This document shows positions 17,798-27,844 of a DNA stretch of 64,000 bases, piece by piece. The stretch is from Corallococcus caeni (GTDB taxonomy: Bacteria > Myxococcota > Myxococcia > Myxococcales > Myxococcaceae). Both the position numbers and the translations under genes were made by a program. The DNA lies in NCBI RefSeq assembly GCF_036245865.1, contig NZ_BTTW01000001.1:1798001-1862000 (forward strand), written 5' to 3'. Below the pieces are notes generated by a model. The model was not told where the DNA came from. It saw only the letters and a list, made by a program, of their open reading frames with translations, and made no database searches. The number at the start of each line of letters is the position of its first letter. Position 1 is the first letter of the stretch.

Positions 17798-18772
17798 TCA
17801 AAACAGCGTCATCTGCTGTGGCTTGCCCAGCGGGCGGGCGTCCGTGCCCGCGTCCCGCAGCGCCTGCGCCAGCTCCTCCGCGAAGCCGTGGCAGGTGATG
17901 ACGTCCCGCGCGCCGGTGTCCTTCACGTAGCGCATGAGGGACGGGAAGTCCGCGTGGTCCGACAGCGGGAAGGCCACGTCCGCGCCGTAGCGCCGCGCGC
18001 CGCCGGGGTCCATGGCCCAGCCCGTGAGCACCGCCGTGGCCCGGGGCCAGTGCGGCGCCAGCGCCCCGCCCCGCGCCAGGTGCGGCGGGAAGAAGAGCAC
18101 CTCGCCCGGCTCCACGCGGCCGTCGTAGCGGCGCAGGTTCTCGATGGGGACGCCCAGCTCCGCGTACAGCTCCGCGACCTCGAAGATGGACGGGTGCGCC
18201 ACGAGCATGAAGCCCCGGCCGGCGAGCTGCTTCATCGCCTCCTGGCTCTTGCCCAGCGGATAGCCCAGCAGCACCGGCGTCACGCCCCGGTGGAGCTGCG
18301 CGCGCAGCCACGTCTCCACCTGTCCCAGCACCTCCGGGCGCGGCGGGAAGCGGTAGCGCGGGTGCCCGAAGGTGGACTCGATGACCAGCGTGTCGCAGGT
18401 GGCCACCTCCGTGGCCTCCGCGGTGAGCGACGGCGCGGTGTTGAGGTCCCCCGTGTAGACGATGCGCTTGCCGTCCGCGCGGGTGACGCGCAGCTGCGCG
18501 CTGCCCAGGATGTGGCCCGCGGGCAAGAGCTCCAGCAGCAGCGGGCCCAATTCGAAGGGGCGGCGGAAGGGCACGGACAGCGCGGAGGCCACCGGCCCCA
18601 GCCGGTGCGCCATGAAGCGCAGCGTGGCCTGGGTGGCGATGGTGCTCTCGTGGCGGGCGATGTGGTCCGAGTGCCCGTGGCTGACGAAGGACAGCGGCGA
18701 CTTGCGCTTCGCGTCCAGCGACAGGGGCGTGCCCGTCAGGTGCAGGCCGTTTCGTCTCAGCTCCACGCTCAT
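17798..18772 (-). CDS. MBL-fold exonuclease-like protein (ligase-associated type)
   Basis: 324 residues. A metallo-beta-lactamase-fold hydrolase of the nucleic-acid branch: SHGHSDHIARH (residues 32-42) supplies the HxHxDH zinc ligands, AGHILGSAQLRV and YTGDLNTAP follow, and SDHADFPSL near residue 275 is the second histidine motif. Overall order matches the proteins usually found beside an ATP-dependent DNA ligase and a DNA helicase, but neither gene is next to it here. RNA 3'-processing relatives are the alternative. Start at ATG 18772 without a strong ribosome site. Confidence 0.75.
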   Translation of the reverse strand: MSVELRRNGLHLTGTPLSLDAKRKSPLSFVSHGHSDHIARHESTIATQATLRFMAHRLGPVASALSVPFRRPFELGPLLLELLPAGHILGSAQLRVTRADGKRIVYTGDLNTAPSLTAEATEVATCDTLVIESTFGHPRYRFPPRPEVLGQVETWLRAQLHRGVTPVLLGYPLGKSQEAMKQLAGRGFMLVAHPSIFEVAELYAELGVPIENLRRYDGRVEPGEVLFFPPHLARGGALAPHWPRATAVLTGWAMDPGGARRYGADVAFPLSDHADFPSLMRYVKDTGARDVITCHGFAEELAQALRDAGTDARPLGKPQQMTLF

Positions 18773-18849
18773 GGGATGGGCGCTGTCTATAGCGCGGCGC
18801 GGGCGCTCGCGCTCCCGCACCGGGGCGCCCCACCCCGCGCGTCGCATGC

Positions 18850-19788
18850 TCAGGCGGCGGGCGTGCGGCCCCGTGCCCGCCATCCGTCCCACACCACCGT
18901 GCCCAGCTCCGACGCGAAGACGCCCACGACGATGAGCGCGCCGCCCAGCCACTCCTTCAGGCCCAGCACCTCGCGGCCCACCGCCACGGAGTAGGCGGAG
19001 GCGAACACCGGCTCCATCGCGAAGATGAGCGCCGCGCGCACCGCGCTGGTGCGGGCCTGGCCCCAGGTCTGGACGAGGATGGCGACCGCGCTCGCGAGCA
19101 CGCCGCACGTGAGCACCGCCACCACCAGCGGCTGGGTCCACTCCAGCTTGCGCTCCACGAAGGGCAGGCACAGCGCGGACATGCCCGCCACGCCCACCAA
19201 CTGCACCGCCACCAGGCCCACCGTGTTCTCGCGGGAGGCGAAGCGCTCCGTGAGCAGGATGTGCCCCGCGTACGCCACCGCGCACCCGATGGACAGCCAG
19301 TCCCCCAGGTGCAGGCCGCCCACGTCCCCCGGCGTCGCGTCGTCCGCGGTGGGCCGCGTCAGCCAGTAGAGGCCCACGGCCGCCAGCACCACGCCCACGG
19401 AGGTGCCCACGCGCGGCAGCCGCCTGAGCAGCACCATGGACATCAGCGGCACGAAGAGGACGTTGAGCCCGGTGAGGAACGCCGCGCGCGACGGCGTGGT
19501 GGTCTGGAGCCCCACCGTCTGGAGCGCGAAGCAGAGGAACAGCACCCCCGCCAGCAAGAGCCCCTTGGGGACGAGGCCGGGCGCGAACATCCGCCCACGC
19601 GCGACGGCCGCCATCACCGCCCCACCCACGACGAAGCGCAGCGTGATGAAGGTGAAGGGATCCGCGAACACGAGCGCGTCCTTCACCACCACGAACGTCA
19701 GGCCCCAGAACACGGTGAGGAGCAACAGCGCCCCATCCGCCCGCCACCTCGCCCCACTGCGCTCCTGCGTCACCGGACCGGCCTCCAT
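18850..19788 (-). CDS. EamA/DMT-family transporter
   Basis: 312 residues with ten hydrophobic segments in two EamA repeats, an inner-membrane drug/metabolite exporter type. The first repeat opens FWGLTFVVVKDALVF, and the end of the second repeat shows FAMEPVFASAYSVAVGREVLG, typical for the family. Substrate unknown. It lies 6 bases downstream of the Ca2+/H+ antiporter gene and is probably in the same transcript. The start codon ATG 19788 is close to the antiporter stop at 19795. Confidence 0.85.
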   Translation of the reverse strand: MEAGPVTQERSGARWRADGALLLLTVFWGLTFVVVKDALVFADPFTFITLRFVVGGAVMAAVARGRMFAPGLVPKGLLLAGVLFLCFALQTVGLQTTTPSRAAFLTGLNVLFVPLMSMVLLRRLPRVGTSVGVVLAAVGLYWLTRPTADDATPGDVGGLHLGDWLSIGCAVAYAGHILLTERFASRENTVGLVAVQLVGVAGMSALCLPFVERKLEWTQPLVVAVLTCGVLASAVAILVQTWGQARTSAVRAALIFAMEPVFASAYSVAVGREVLGLKEWLGGALIVVGVFASELGTVVWDGWRARGRTPAA

Positions 19789-19794
19789 GATGAA

Positions 19795-20934
19795 CTACGG
19801 GATGAAGAAGAACGCCACGCCGAGGATGGCGTAGACGCCCAGCAGCATCACGCCCTCCAGCCAGTTGGACTCGCCGTCCAGCGCGATGAGCGTCGCCGCG
19901 CCCGTGCCGATGGCGATGCCCAGCACCTCCATGTGGCTGAACTCCAGCGTCAGGCGCTGGCCCAGCGGGATGGACACGAGCACCAGCACCGGCGCGACGA
20001 AGAGGGCGATCTGCTTGGAGGACTCGAAGGCGATGTTGAACGCCAGGTCCATCTTGTTCTTCAGCGCCATCAGGATGGCGGTGGAGTGCTCCGCCGCGTT
20101 GCCGATGATGGCGATGATGATGACGCCCACGAAGGTGTGCGTGAAGCCGAACGCGGCGATGGCGTCTTCAATCGCGTGCACCAGGAACTCCGCCACCACC
20201 ACCACGCCCAGCGTGGCGCCCAGCAGCAGGACGGTGGCCTTCTTGGTGCTCCAGACGGGCATCTCCTCCGGCTCGCCGTCCTCCTCGCCCGCGTACAGGT
20301 GCGAGTGCGTGCGCAGGGAGAAGAGCAGCGACAGCGCGTAGACGATGAGCAGGATGACGGAGATGGCCACCGACATGGGGAAGAGGACCTTCTCCGCCGC
20401 GGGGCCGCGCGCCGCGTGGAACAGGTCCGGGATGGACATGGCGGTGAGCGCCAGGAACATGATGGCGGAGCCGGACAGGGCCGCCGTCATGTTGAACTTC
20501 TGCTTCGGGTATTTCAGGCCGCCCGCGAGGATGGCCGCGCCCAGCACCAGCAGCAGGTTGCCCAGGATGGCGCCGGTGATGGACGCCTTCACCACGTCCG
20601 CGTGGCCGGAGCGCAGCGCCGCCAGCGCGATGATGAGCTCCGCGGCGTTGCCGAACGACGCGTTCATCAAACCGCCCAGGCCGCTGCCCAGCTTGTGGGC
20701 AATCACCTCCGTGGCCTCGCCCATCAACCGCGCCAGCGGCACGAGCGCCACCGCGCAGAGCACGAACGTCCACACGCCCGGGAAGAAGAAGTGCGACGCG
20801 ATGGCCAGCGGGAAGAACACCGCCAGCAGGCCCAGGAACAGGTGGTCGACGTTGAAGCCGCCCTTCGACTCGCCCTCCGGGGACGCGGGCGACATGCCAG
20901 GGGAAGGCGGGGTGTTGGACGCGGGAGTGCTCAC
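19795..20934 (-). CDS. cax: Calcium/proton antiporter (CaCA superfamily, CAX)
   Basis: 379 residues. Exports Ca2+ (or other cations) in exchange for protons across the inner membrane. Both alpha-repeats are visible: GNAAELIIALAALRSG (about residue 100) and GNAAEHSTAILMALKNKMDL with SSKQIALFVAP near 290, with ten to eleven membrane segments overall. An acidic linker (HLYAGEEDGEPEE) separates the halves. I start at GTG 20934 because GAGG stands six bases upstream; ATG 20895 is the alternative and has no ribosome site. The longer frame upstream overlaps the next gene and is rejected. Confidence 0.88.
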   Translation of the reverse strand: MSTPASNTPPSPGMSPASPEGESKGGFNVDHLFLGLLAVFFPLAIASHFFFPGVWTFVLCAVALVPLARLMGEATEVIAHKLGSGLGGLMNASFGNAAELIIALAALRSGHADVVKASITGAILGNLLLVLGAAILAGGLKYPKQKFNMTAALSGSAIMFLALTAMSIPDLFHAARGPAAEKVLFPMSVAISVILLIVYALSLLFSLRTHSHLYAGEEDGEPEEMPVWSTKKATVLLLGATLGVVVVAEFLVHAIEDAIAAFGFTHTFVGVIIIAIIGNAAEHSTAILMALKNKMDLAFNIAFESSKQIALFVAPVLVLVSIPLGQRLTLEFSHMEVLGIAIGTGAATLIALDGESNWLEGVMLLGVYAILGVAFFFIP

Positions 20935-21023
20935 GAAGGGCCTCGCCAGCAAGGAACGCGGGGGGAGCGGGACGGGGGTGCTTTTGGCCCAGGTGCCTGG
21001 AGGGTGCAACTCCCGGGTAGGAC

Positions 21024-22001
21024 TCAGCCCGGAAGCGGACGCACCAGCACGACCAGTCGCTTGCTGCCCCCCGCCGCGTCCCACTGCTGGTTCGTGGCGG
21101 TGGTGAGCGCGTCCGGCGCGGGCCGGAAGCCCAGGCCGGAGAAGGTCCTCAAGGACGCGGTGTTGTCCTCGTCGATGTCCGCTTGGAGCCGGTCCGCGCC
21201 CTGCCGCTCCATCTCCTCCACCAGGCAGCGCACCAGGGCGGTGGCCACGCCCATGCGCCGCACCCGGGGGGACACCACCAGCGAGCGGACCCAGAAGCCG
21301 TCCAGGGCCAGCCCCTCCTGGTGGTAGTCGTCCGCCCAGGCGAAGCCCAGCAGCTGCCCCTGCGCGTCGAAGGCGCCCGCCGCCGCCCCCACGCGCCGGT
21401 CCGGGGGCAGGCCCCACCGGTCGCGCAGCTGGCGGCGCAGGAAGGTGCCGGACACCACCAGCCGCTCCGTGGCGAAGGCGAGCAGCGCGTCCAGGTCCTC
21501 CGGGCGCACCAGCCTGATTTCCAGCGGGCCCACGAAGTGGCGGCGCAGCGGCTTCGTCCACCCGGAGAACAGGTCGCGCAGGTGGCGGAACACCGCCCGG
21601 GACGCGGGCTTCGTCCACACCCCGGACAGGGTGCGCTGCATGAGGAACAGCGCGGGCCGCGTGGGCCGGGGCAGCCGCACCACCCACCGTCCGCGCTTGA
21701 GCGCGATGATGCGCCCCACCAGCTCCCCGCCCGCCACGTCCGTGCCGCCCAGGAGCGACTCCGTCACCCAGGGTTCGGTGGAGAGCACCACCTGCGCGGC
21801 AAGCCGGGGCCCGTGCCGCACCAGCGCCACGTCCCCACGCGCCAGCCGCTCCGGCCCGCAGCGCAACAGCCGCACCGCGTCCCCGCTGCGCAAGAGCGGG
21901 TAGAGACACCGCCCCATGCCGCGCACCCACAGCCGGTGGCCGAAGGGCAGCGCCGCAAGCAGGTCCGCGAGCTCGGCCGTCGAGACGCCACCAGAGGGCA
22001 T
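21024..22001 (-). CDS. S24/S26 peptidase-like domain fused to GNAT acetyltransferase
   Basis: 325 residues. Residues about 20-130 resemble the S24/S26 (LexA/signal-peptidase) fold: LWVRGMGRCLYPLLRSGD aligns with the family's RGxSMxPLLRxGD, then ERLARGDVALVRHG and GELVGRIIAL. At the catalytic serine position there is Cys32, and the later basic residue expected in HRVV is replaced (AAQVV). Residues about 160-315 form a GNAT domain with SLVVSPRVRRMGVATALVR as the acetyl-CoA loop. The domain order suggests substrate recognition by an inactive or Cys-type protease fold plus acetyl transfer; this is inference. Start at ATG 22001, divergent from the Coa1 gene. Confidence 0.65.
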   Translation of the reverse strand: MPSGGVSTAELADLLAALPFGHRLWVRGMGRCLYPLLRSGDAVRLLRCGPERLARGDVALVRHGPRLAAQVVLSTEPWVTESLLGGTDVAGGELVGRIIALKRGRWVVRLPRPTRPALFLMQRTLSGVWTKPASRAVFRHLRDLFSGWTKPLRRHFVGPLEIRLVRPEDLDALLAFATERLVVSGTFLRRQLRDRWGLPPDRRVGAAAGAFDAQGQLLGFAWADDYHQEGLALDGFWVRSLVVSPRVRRMGVATALVRCLVEEMERQGADRLQADIDEDNTASLRTFSGLGFRPAPDALTTATNQQWDAAGGSKRLVVLVRPLPG

Positions 22002-22114
22002 GACACCCACTCTGTCATGAAGGCGCCCCCGAAACCCGCCCCCGGTGCAGGGCCCACTTCCGCTTCGTCCGGAACCGGCTATGACACGGCCCCAGGTCCA
22101 GGCCAGGAGGGCCC

Positions 22115-22657
22115 ATGCCGCCGACGATGCCCGAGGGTGACTACGCACCCGTGCCCCGCCAGGGGTGGTGGAGCCGCAACTGGAAGTGGGCGGTGCCCTT
22201 GGGCTGTCTGGGGATGCTGGGCTCGTGCTTCTGCTTCGCCGCCATCGCCGTGGGCTGGGGCTATTCGTCCTTCAAGGACATGGGCGCGTACACGGACGCC
22301 ATCGCCGAGGCCCAGGAGGACCCGCACGTGCAGCAGGCCCTGGGCGGCACCTTCAAGGCGGGCTTCCCCAGCAACACCCAGGTGAGCAGCGCCAACGGCC
22401 ACACCCACGCGGAGTTCGTCGTCCCGCTGGACGGCCCCAAGGCGGACGGCACCCTCCACGCCGTGGCGGACAAGAACGGCGAGGCGTGGACCTTCAGCAC
22501 CCTCTACGTCCAGGTGCAGGACGGCCAGCGCATCGACCTGCTCGACACGGGCAACGCCCCCTCCGACGAGCAGGAGGTGCCCCACGAGCTGGAGCCGGAA
22601 GCGCCCGAGCCGCCGGCCCAGAAGAAGCCCGGCCACGACACCGACATCGAGCTGTAG
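22115..22657 (+). CDS. Coa1-family membrane protein
   Basis: 180 residues. One membrane segment at about 26-50 after a basic start, then a small extracytoplasmic domain with DPHVQQALGGTFKAGFPSN, AEFVVPLDGPKADGTLHAVA and WTFSTLYVQVQDG, the pattern of the cytochrome c oxidase assembly factor Coa1 family. The last 35 residues are charged and proline-rich. A good AGGAGG site precedes ATG 22115; a second Met four codons on is possible. No oxidase gene is near, and bacterial members of this family are mostly uncharacterised, so a role in oxidase assembly is only suggested by the family name. Confidence 0.7.
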   Translation: MPPTMPEGDYAPVPRQGWWSRNWKWAVPLGCLGMLGSCFCFAAIAVGWGYSSFKDMGAYTDAIAEAQEDPHVQQALGGTFKAGFPSNTQVSSANGHTHAEFVVPLDGPKADGTLHAVADKNGEAWTFSTLYVQVQDGQRIDLLDTGNAPSDEQEVPHELEPEAPEPPAQKKPGHDTDIEL

Positions 22658-22673
22658 ACCTCCAGACGCGACG

Positions 22674-22714
22674 AAGGGCGCGCCCCCGGGAAGGTTCCCG
22701 GCGACGCGCCCCTT
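22674..22714. terminator. Bidirectional terminator-like hairpin
   Basis: Between the convergent Coa1 and etfA genes, AAGGGCGCG at 22674-22682 pairs with CGCGCCCCTT at 22705-22714, and an inner stem CCGGGAA/TTCCCGG lies inside it. The nested structure suits termination in both directions, with a short AA/TT at the base instead of a full T-tract. Confidence 0.55.
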
Positions 22715-22751
22715 GGGTGTCACGGTCCGCCCAAGAGAAGGCGGGCGCGGA

Positions 22752-23717
<966 letters not shown>

Positions 23718-23758
23718 GGTGTCTGTCTCCGGAATCGTTGGAAGGGTTGGGAGCGCGG

Positions 23759-24556
23759 TCAGACGACCTTCGCCTCGTTGTGCAGCTTCTCCACCAGGGT
23801 GGCCACGTCCGGCACCTTGATGCCGGCCTTGCGCGCCGGAGGCGACGCCAGCTTGAGCACCTGGATCTTCGGCGCCACGTCCACGCCCAGGCCCGCCGGG
23901 GTCAGCTCCTCGATGGGCTTGCTCTTGGCCTTCATGATGCCCGGGAGGCTGGCGTAGCGCGGCTGGTTGAGGCGCAGGTCCGTGGTGACGACCGCGGGCA
24001 GCTGGACCTCCAGGGTCGCAAGCCCGTTGTCCACTTCACGCACCACCTGGACGCTCTTCTTGTCCGCGGACAGCACCACCGCGGGGACCTTGTTCTTCTC
24101 CTGGTCGCTCTCCAGCGACTCCACCTTGGAGGCGAACGTGGCCTGGCCCCAGCCCAGGAACTCCGCCAGGTACTGGCCCACCTGGTTCTGGTCGTCGTCG
24201 ATGGACTGCTTGCCCAGCAGGACGATGTCCGGCTTCTCCTTCTCCGCGACCTTCTGGAGCAGGCCGGCGATGCCCAGCTGATCCAGCGGGCCCGTGTGGT
24301 TCACCCAGATGGCGCGGTTGGCGCCCATGGCCAGCGCGTGGCGCAGCTGCTCCTGCACCTCCTTGCCGCCGATGGAGACCACCACCACCTCGCCGGTGTG
24401 CTTCGCGGCAAGGCGCAGGCCCTCTTCCACGCCGATTTCATCGAAGGGGTTGATCTTGTACTTCAGCCCCTCCTTCACGATGTCGGAGCCGTCCGGCTTC
24501 ACCTTGATCTTCGACTCGGGATCTTCCACGCGCTTGGCGGTGACGAGAATCTTCAC
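23759..24556 (-). CDS. etfB: Electron transfer flavoprotein, beta subunit
   Basis: 265 residues, normal for EtfB, which binds AMP and supports the FAD-carrying alpha subunit. Visible features are the start MKILVTAKRVEDPESKI, NPFDEIGVEEGLRLA, GANRAIWVNHTG and GKQSIDDDQNQVGQYLAEFL. GAGGAGAG lies upstream of ATG 24556. A likely promoter is at 24626-24655, giving an etfBA transcript separate from the upstream dehydrogenase gene. Confidence 0.96.
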   Translation of the reverse strand: MKILVTAKRVEDPESKIKVKPDGSDIVKEGLKYKINPFDEIGVEEGLRLAAKHTGEVVVVSIGGKEVQEQLRHALAMGANRAIWVNHTGPLDQLGIAGLLQKVAEKEKPDIVLLGKQSIDDDQNQVGQYLAEFLGWGQATFASKVESLESDQEKNKVPAVVLSADKKSVQVVREVDNGLATLEVQLPAVVTTDLRLNQPRYASLPGIMKAKSKPIEELTPAGLGVDVAPKIQVLKLASPPARKAGIKVPDVATLVEKLHNEAKVV

Positions 24557-24625
24557 GGCGGGCTCTCCTCAGTGGGGAGTGTTTGGAAAGTAGGGCGGCT
24601 TGACGCGCCGCGCATCAGGGCGGGA

Positions 24626-24655
24626 GTAATAGACATCCGTACACGGCGGCGGCAA
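24626..24655 (-). promoter_or_regulatory. Likely sigma70-type promoter for etfBA
   Basis: On the minus strand TTGCCG (24655-24650) and TATTAC (24631-24626) are separated by 18 bases, about 70 bases upstream of the etfB start. The stretch is visibly more AT-rich than the surrounding coding DNA. It sits between the acyl-CoA dehydrogenase stop and etfB. Confidence 0.4.
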
Positions 24656-24688
24656 CGGGAAAGCCCCGCCGGGCACAGTTTTGCTTTT

Positions 24689-25825
24689 CTACCTGAACAG
24701 TTCCTTCGCGATGACCAGGCGCTGCACCTGGCTCGTGCCCTCGTAGACCTGGATGAGCTTGGCGTCGCGCATCAGCTTCTCCACGGGGTATTCCTTCATG
24801 TAGCCGTAGCCGCCGAACACCTGCACCGCGTCCGTGGCGACCTTCATGGCCATGTCCGCGGCGAAGCACTTCGCATAGCTGGACTGGAGGGTGTTGCGCT
24901 GTCCTTCGTCCAGCACCTGGGCGCTCTCGTAGGTGAGCAGACGCGCGGCGTGGGTGTTCATGGCCATCTCCGCCAGCATGAACTGGACGGCCTGGTGCTC
25001 GCGGATGGGCTTGCCCATCGTCTGGCGCTGCGCCGAGTACTCCAGCGAGTGCTCCAGCGCCGCGCGGGCGATGCCGATGGAGATGCTCGCCGTCAGCGGG
25101 CGGCTGTTGTCCAGCGTGGCCATGGCGATCTTGAAGCCCTCGCCCTCTTCACCAATGCGGTTCCTCGCCGGGACACGCACCTCGTCGAACGTGACGGTGG
25201 TGGTGTTGCTGGCGCGCTGGCCCATCTTGTTCTCGTGCTTGCCGGTGGTCAGCCCCTGGGGACGGCCCTCCACGACGAAGCAGGTGATGCCCTTGTGCTT
25301 CTTGCCCTTGTCCAGCGTGGCGAACACGGTGAACTGATCCGCGTAGCCGGCGTTGGTGATGAAGCACTTGCTGCCGTTGAGGACGTACTCGTCGCCCTCG
25401 CGGCGCGCGGTGGTGCCCATGGCCGCCACGTCGGAGCCCGCGGCGGGCTCCGTGAGGCAGAAGCAGCTGAGCTTCAGCTTCTCCCCGAAGGGGGCGAGCA
25501 GGCGCTTCTTCTGGTCATCCGTGCCGTGCAGGATGATGGGCAGGTTGGCCAGGTCGTTGGCGATGAGGGACGTGGCCACGCCCGCGCAGCCCCACGCCAG
25601 CTCCTCGCACACGATGACCTGCTCCAGGTGCGTCAGGCCCACGCCGTTGTACTCCGACGGGATGGCCATGTTCAGCAGGCCCAGCTCGAAGGCCGCGGAG
25701 ATGAGGTCCTTGGGGAAGTCGGAGGTCTCGTCGTAGTGGGGGGCCTTGGGGCGCACCACGTCACGGGCGTACTTGCGCGCGGCGTCCTGCAAGGCGCGCT
25801 GGGACTCGCTGAGCTGGAAATCCAT
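24689..25825 (-). CDS. Acyl-CoA dehydrogenase
   Basis: 378 residues, the size of short/medium-chain acyl-CoA dehydrogenases, FAD enzymes that introduce the alpha-beta double bond in fatty-acyl or branched acyl-CoAs. CFCLTEPAAGSD near residue 120 and NGSKCFITNAG near 150 are the FAD-binding family signatures; the catalytic base is the Glu of VYEGTSQVQRLVIAKEL near the C-terminus. Start at ATG 25825 with GGAG eleven bases upstream. Placed immediately before etfBA, its electron acceptor. Chain length or substrate is not readable. An inverted repeat at 25844-25859 overlies the expected promoter. Confidence 0.93.
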   Translation of the reverse strand: MDFQLSESQRALQDAARKYARDVVRPKAPHYDETSDFPKDLISAAFELGLLNMAIPSEYNGVGLTHLEQVIVCEELAWGCAGVATSLIANDLANLPIILHGTDDQKKRLLAPFGEKLKLSCFCLTEPAAGSDVAAMGTTARREGDEYVLNGSKCFITNAGYADQFTVFATLDKGKKHKGITCFVVEGRPQGLTTGKHENKMGQRASNTTTVTFDEVRVPARNRIGEEGEGFKIAMATLDNSRPLTASISIGIARAALEHSLEYSAQRQTMGKPIREHQAVQFMLAEMAMNTHAARLLTYESAQVLDEGQRNTLQSSYAKCFAADMAMKVATDAVQVFGGYGYMKEYPVEKLMRDAKLIQVYEGTSQVQRLVIAKELFR

Positions 25826-25843
25826 GGGGCGGCTCCGGGAGGG

Positions 25844-25859
25844 TTGATTCAAATATCAA
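25844..25859. promoter_or_regulatory. Inverted repeat upstream of acyl-CoA dehydrogenase, candidate operator
   Basis: TTGAT-N6-ATCAA (TTGATTCAAATATCAA on the plus strand) lies 19-34 bases upstream of the dehydrogenase start, in a short AT-rich patch. The position fits a repressor or activator site for the fatty-acid gene. No regulator gene is adjacent. Confidence 0.4.
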
Positions 25860-25967
25860 TCCGCTCCCCTGCCATACCGCTCCCGCCGTCCTGGCGCCAG
25901 CCCCCGCGAGGGTCCCCCCGTCGTTCCAGGGACACCGGAACGGACAGGGGGGCCTCTGTCCGGGAGG

Positions 25968-26633
25968 CTACTTCGCGGCGGGCTTCGCCTGCTTGGGGAC
26001 CTTCTCCCAGTCCGCGAGGAACTTCTGGATGCCCGCGTCGGTGAGGGGGTGGTTCGCCAGCTGGGTGATGACGTTGTAGGGCAGCGTGGCGACGTCCGCG
26101 CCCAGGCGCGCGGCCTGGAGGACGTGGACGGGGTTGCGCACGCTGGCCACCAGCACCTGCGTGGTGAAGTCGTAGTTCTGGTAGATCTCCAGGATGTGGG
26201 CGATGAGCTCCATGCCGTCCTGGGAGATGTCGTCCAGCCGGCCCACGAAGGGCGACACGTACGTGGCGCCGGCCTTGGCGCACAGCAGGGCCTGGTTGGC
26301 GGAGAAGCAGAGGGTGACGTTGGTGCGGATGCCGTCGGCGGTGAGCGCCTTGACGGCCTTCATGCCCTCCACGCCCATGGGAATCTTCACGACGACGTTG
26401 TCGTGGATCTTCGCCAGGCCCTGGCCTTCCTTGATGAGCTCCGGGGCCGTCAGCGAGACGCACTCCGCGCTGATGGGACCGTCCACGATGGAGCAGATCT
26501 CCCGGATGGTCTCCTCCAGGTTGCGGCCGACCTTGGCCAGCAGTGACGGGTTGGTGGTGACGCCGTCCACGCAGCCCATCTCGTGGGCCTTGCGGATTTC
26601 GCCGACGTCCGCGCTGTCGATGAAGAACTTCAT
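25968..26633 (-). CDS. Transaldolase / fructose-6-phosphate aldolase-like protein
   Basis: 221 residues, the short TalC/FSA type of class I aldolase. Opens [20 protein letters not shown] and carries [11 protein letters not shown] at 24-34; Lys83 in VVVKIPM is the Schiff-base lysine. Either the pentose-phosphate transaldolase reaction or fructose-6-phosphate aldol cleavage is possible; many bacterial members of this size act as transaldolases. Start at ATG 26633; the longer in-frame extension reaches into the divergent kdsD promoter. Downstream, a 7-bp hairpin (CGGACAG/CTGTCCG, 25941-25962) may end the transcript. Confidence 0.88.
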   Translation of the reverse strand: MKFFIDSADVGEIRKAHEMGCVDGVTTNPSLLAKVGRNLEETIREICSIVDGPISAECVSLTAPELIKEGQGLAKIHDNVVVKIPMGVEGMKAVKALTADGIRTNVTLCFSANQALLCAKAGATYVSPFVGRLDDISQDGMELIAHILEIYQNYDFTTQVLVASVRNPVHVLQAARLGADVATLPYNVITQLANHPLTDAGIQKFLADWEKVPKQAKPAAK

Positions 26634-26770
26634 GCCGTCCCCTCGGTTTCCGGTGGTGAAGAAGGTTTCCCCGGCCACGGGCGGCCGGGCGGGCAGGCCG
26701 TAGCCCAGGCCCCCCCATGCGTCAAGGATGGCCGCCCACGCGGAGGCTGGAGTAGAGGTAGCGCCCATCC

Positions 26771-27844
26771 ATGGCCCGCGCCCCCCGCTCCACCGCCAAG
26801 AAGCCCCGCCTGCGCGCCCTCCCCGGCCGCGCGCCCTCCCCTGCCCCCGTGCGGCCTGAGTCCCGGAGCGCCGACGACGAGGCCGCGCTCACCTACGCGC
26901 GCGGCGTGCTGGAGGCGGAGGCCCGCGCCATCCTCGGCGTCACGGACCGGCTGGGGGACGCGTTCCTGCGCGCGCTGAGGCTCGTGCGCGAGTGCCCCGG
27001 CCAGGTGGTGGTGACGGGCATGGGGAAGGCGGGCCACATCGGCCAGAAGCTGTCCTCCACGCTGGCGTCCACGGGCATCCGCTCCGTGTTCCTCCACCCC
27101 GCGGAGGCCGTGCACGGGGACCTGGGCCGCGTGGGCCCGGGCGACGTCATCCTCGCGCTGTCCAACAGCGGCAGCACGGAGGAGCTGTTGCGCCTGCTGC
27201 CCCTCTTCAAGCGCATGGGCACGCCGGTGGTGGCGCTCACCGGGGACGCGGACAGCGCGCTCGCGAAGGGCGCGGAGGTGGTGCTGGACATCGGCCGGAT
27301 TGAAGAGGCCTGCCCCATGGGGCTGGTGCCCACCGCGTCCACCGCCGCGCTGCACGCCGTGGGCGACGCGCTGGCGATGACGCTGCTGCGCTCGCGCCCC
27401 TTCGGACGCGACGACTACGCGCTCTTGCACCCGGGCGGGAAGCTGGGGCGCTCCGTGCTGCGCGTCTACGAGCTGATGCGCACGGGCCCCGCGAACCCGC
27501 TGGTGCTGGACACCGCGCGGCTGTCCCAGGCGGTGGTGGTGATGACCAACACGCCGGGCCGGCCGGGCGCTGCGTGCGTGGTGGACCGTGACGGGAGGCT
27601 GGAGGGCATCTTCACCGACGGAGATTTGCGCCGGCTGGTGGAGCGGGGGCACACGGACTTCGAGGTGCCGGTGCGCCAGGTGATGGGCAAGCGCCCGCGC
27701 TGCATCACCCCGGACACGCTGGTGCTCACCGCCGCCGCGCAGATGCGCGAGCTGAAGGTGGACCAGCTGCCCGTGGTGGACGTCGAGGGCCGCGCGGTGG
27801 GCCTGCTCGACGTCCAGGATCTGCTGGCCGCGAAGTTCGTCTAG
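26771..27844 (+). CDS. kdsD: Arabinose-5-phosphate isomerase (KdsD/KpsF type)
   Basis: 357 residues. Interconverts ribulose-5-phosphate and arabinose-5-phosphate, the first step towards Kdo of lipopolysaccharide. An SIS domain (about 40-200) shows [35 protein letters not shown] and [16 protein letters not shown]; two CBS domains follow (about 240-355). The first 35 residues are basic and proline-rich, longer than usual. The stop codon touches the stop codon of the convergent TPR gene with no base between. Divergent from the aldolase gene. Confidence 0.92.
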   Translation: MARAPRSTAKKPRLRALPGRAPSPAPVRPESRSADDEAALTYARGVLEAEARAILGVTDRLGDAFLRALRLVRECPGQVVVTGMGKAGHIGQKLSSTLASTGIRSVFLHPAEAVHGDLGRVGPGDVILALSNSGSTEELLRLLPLFKRMGTPVVALTGDADSALAKGAEVVLDIGRIEEACPMGLVPTASTAALHAVGDALAMTLLRSRPFGRDDYALLHPGGKLGRSVLRVYELMRTGPANPLVLDTARLSQAVVVMTNTPGRPGAACVVDRDGRLEGIFTDGDLRRLVERGHTDFEVPVRQVMGKRPRCITPDTLVLTAAAQMRELKVDQLPVVDVEGRAVGLLDVQDLLAAKFV

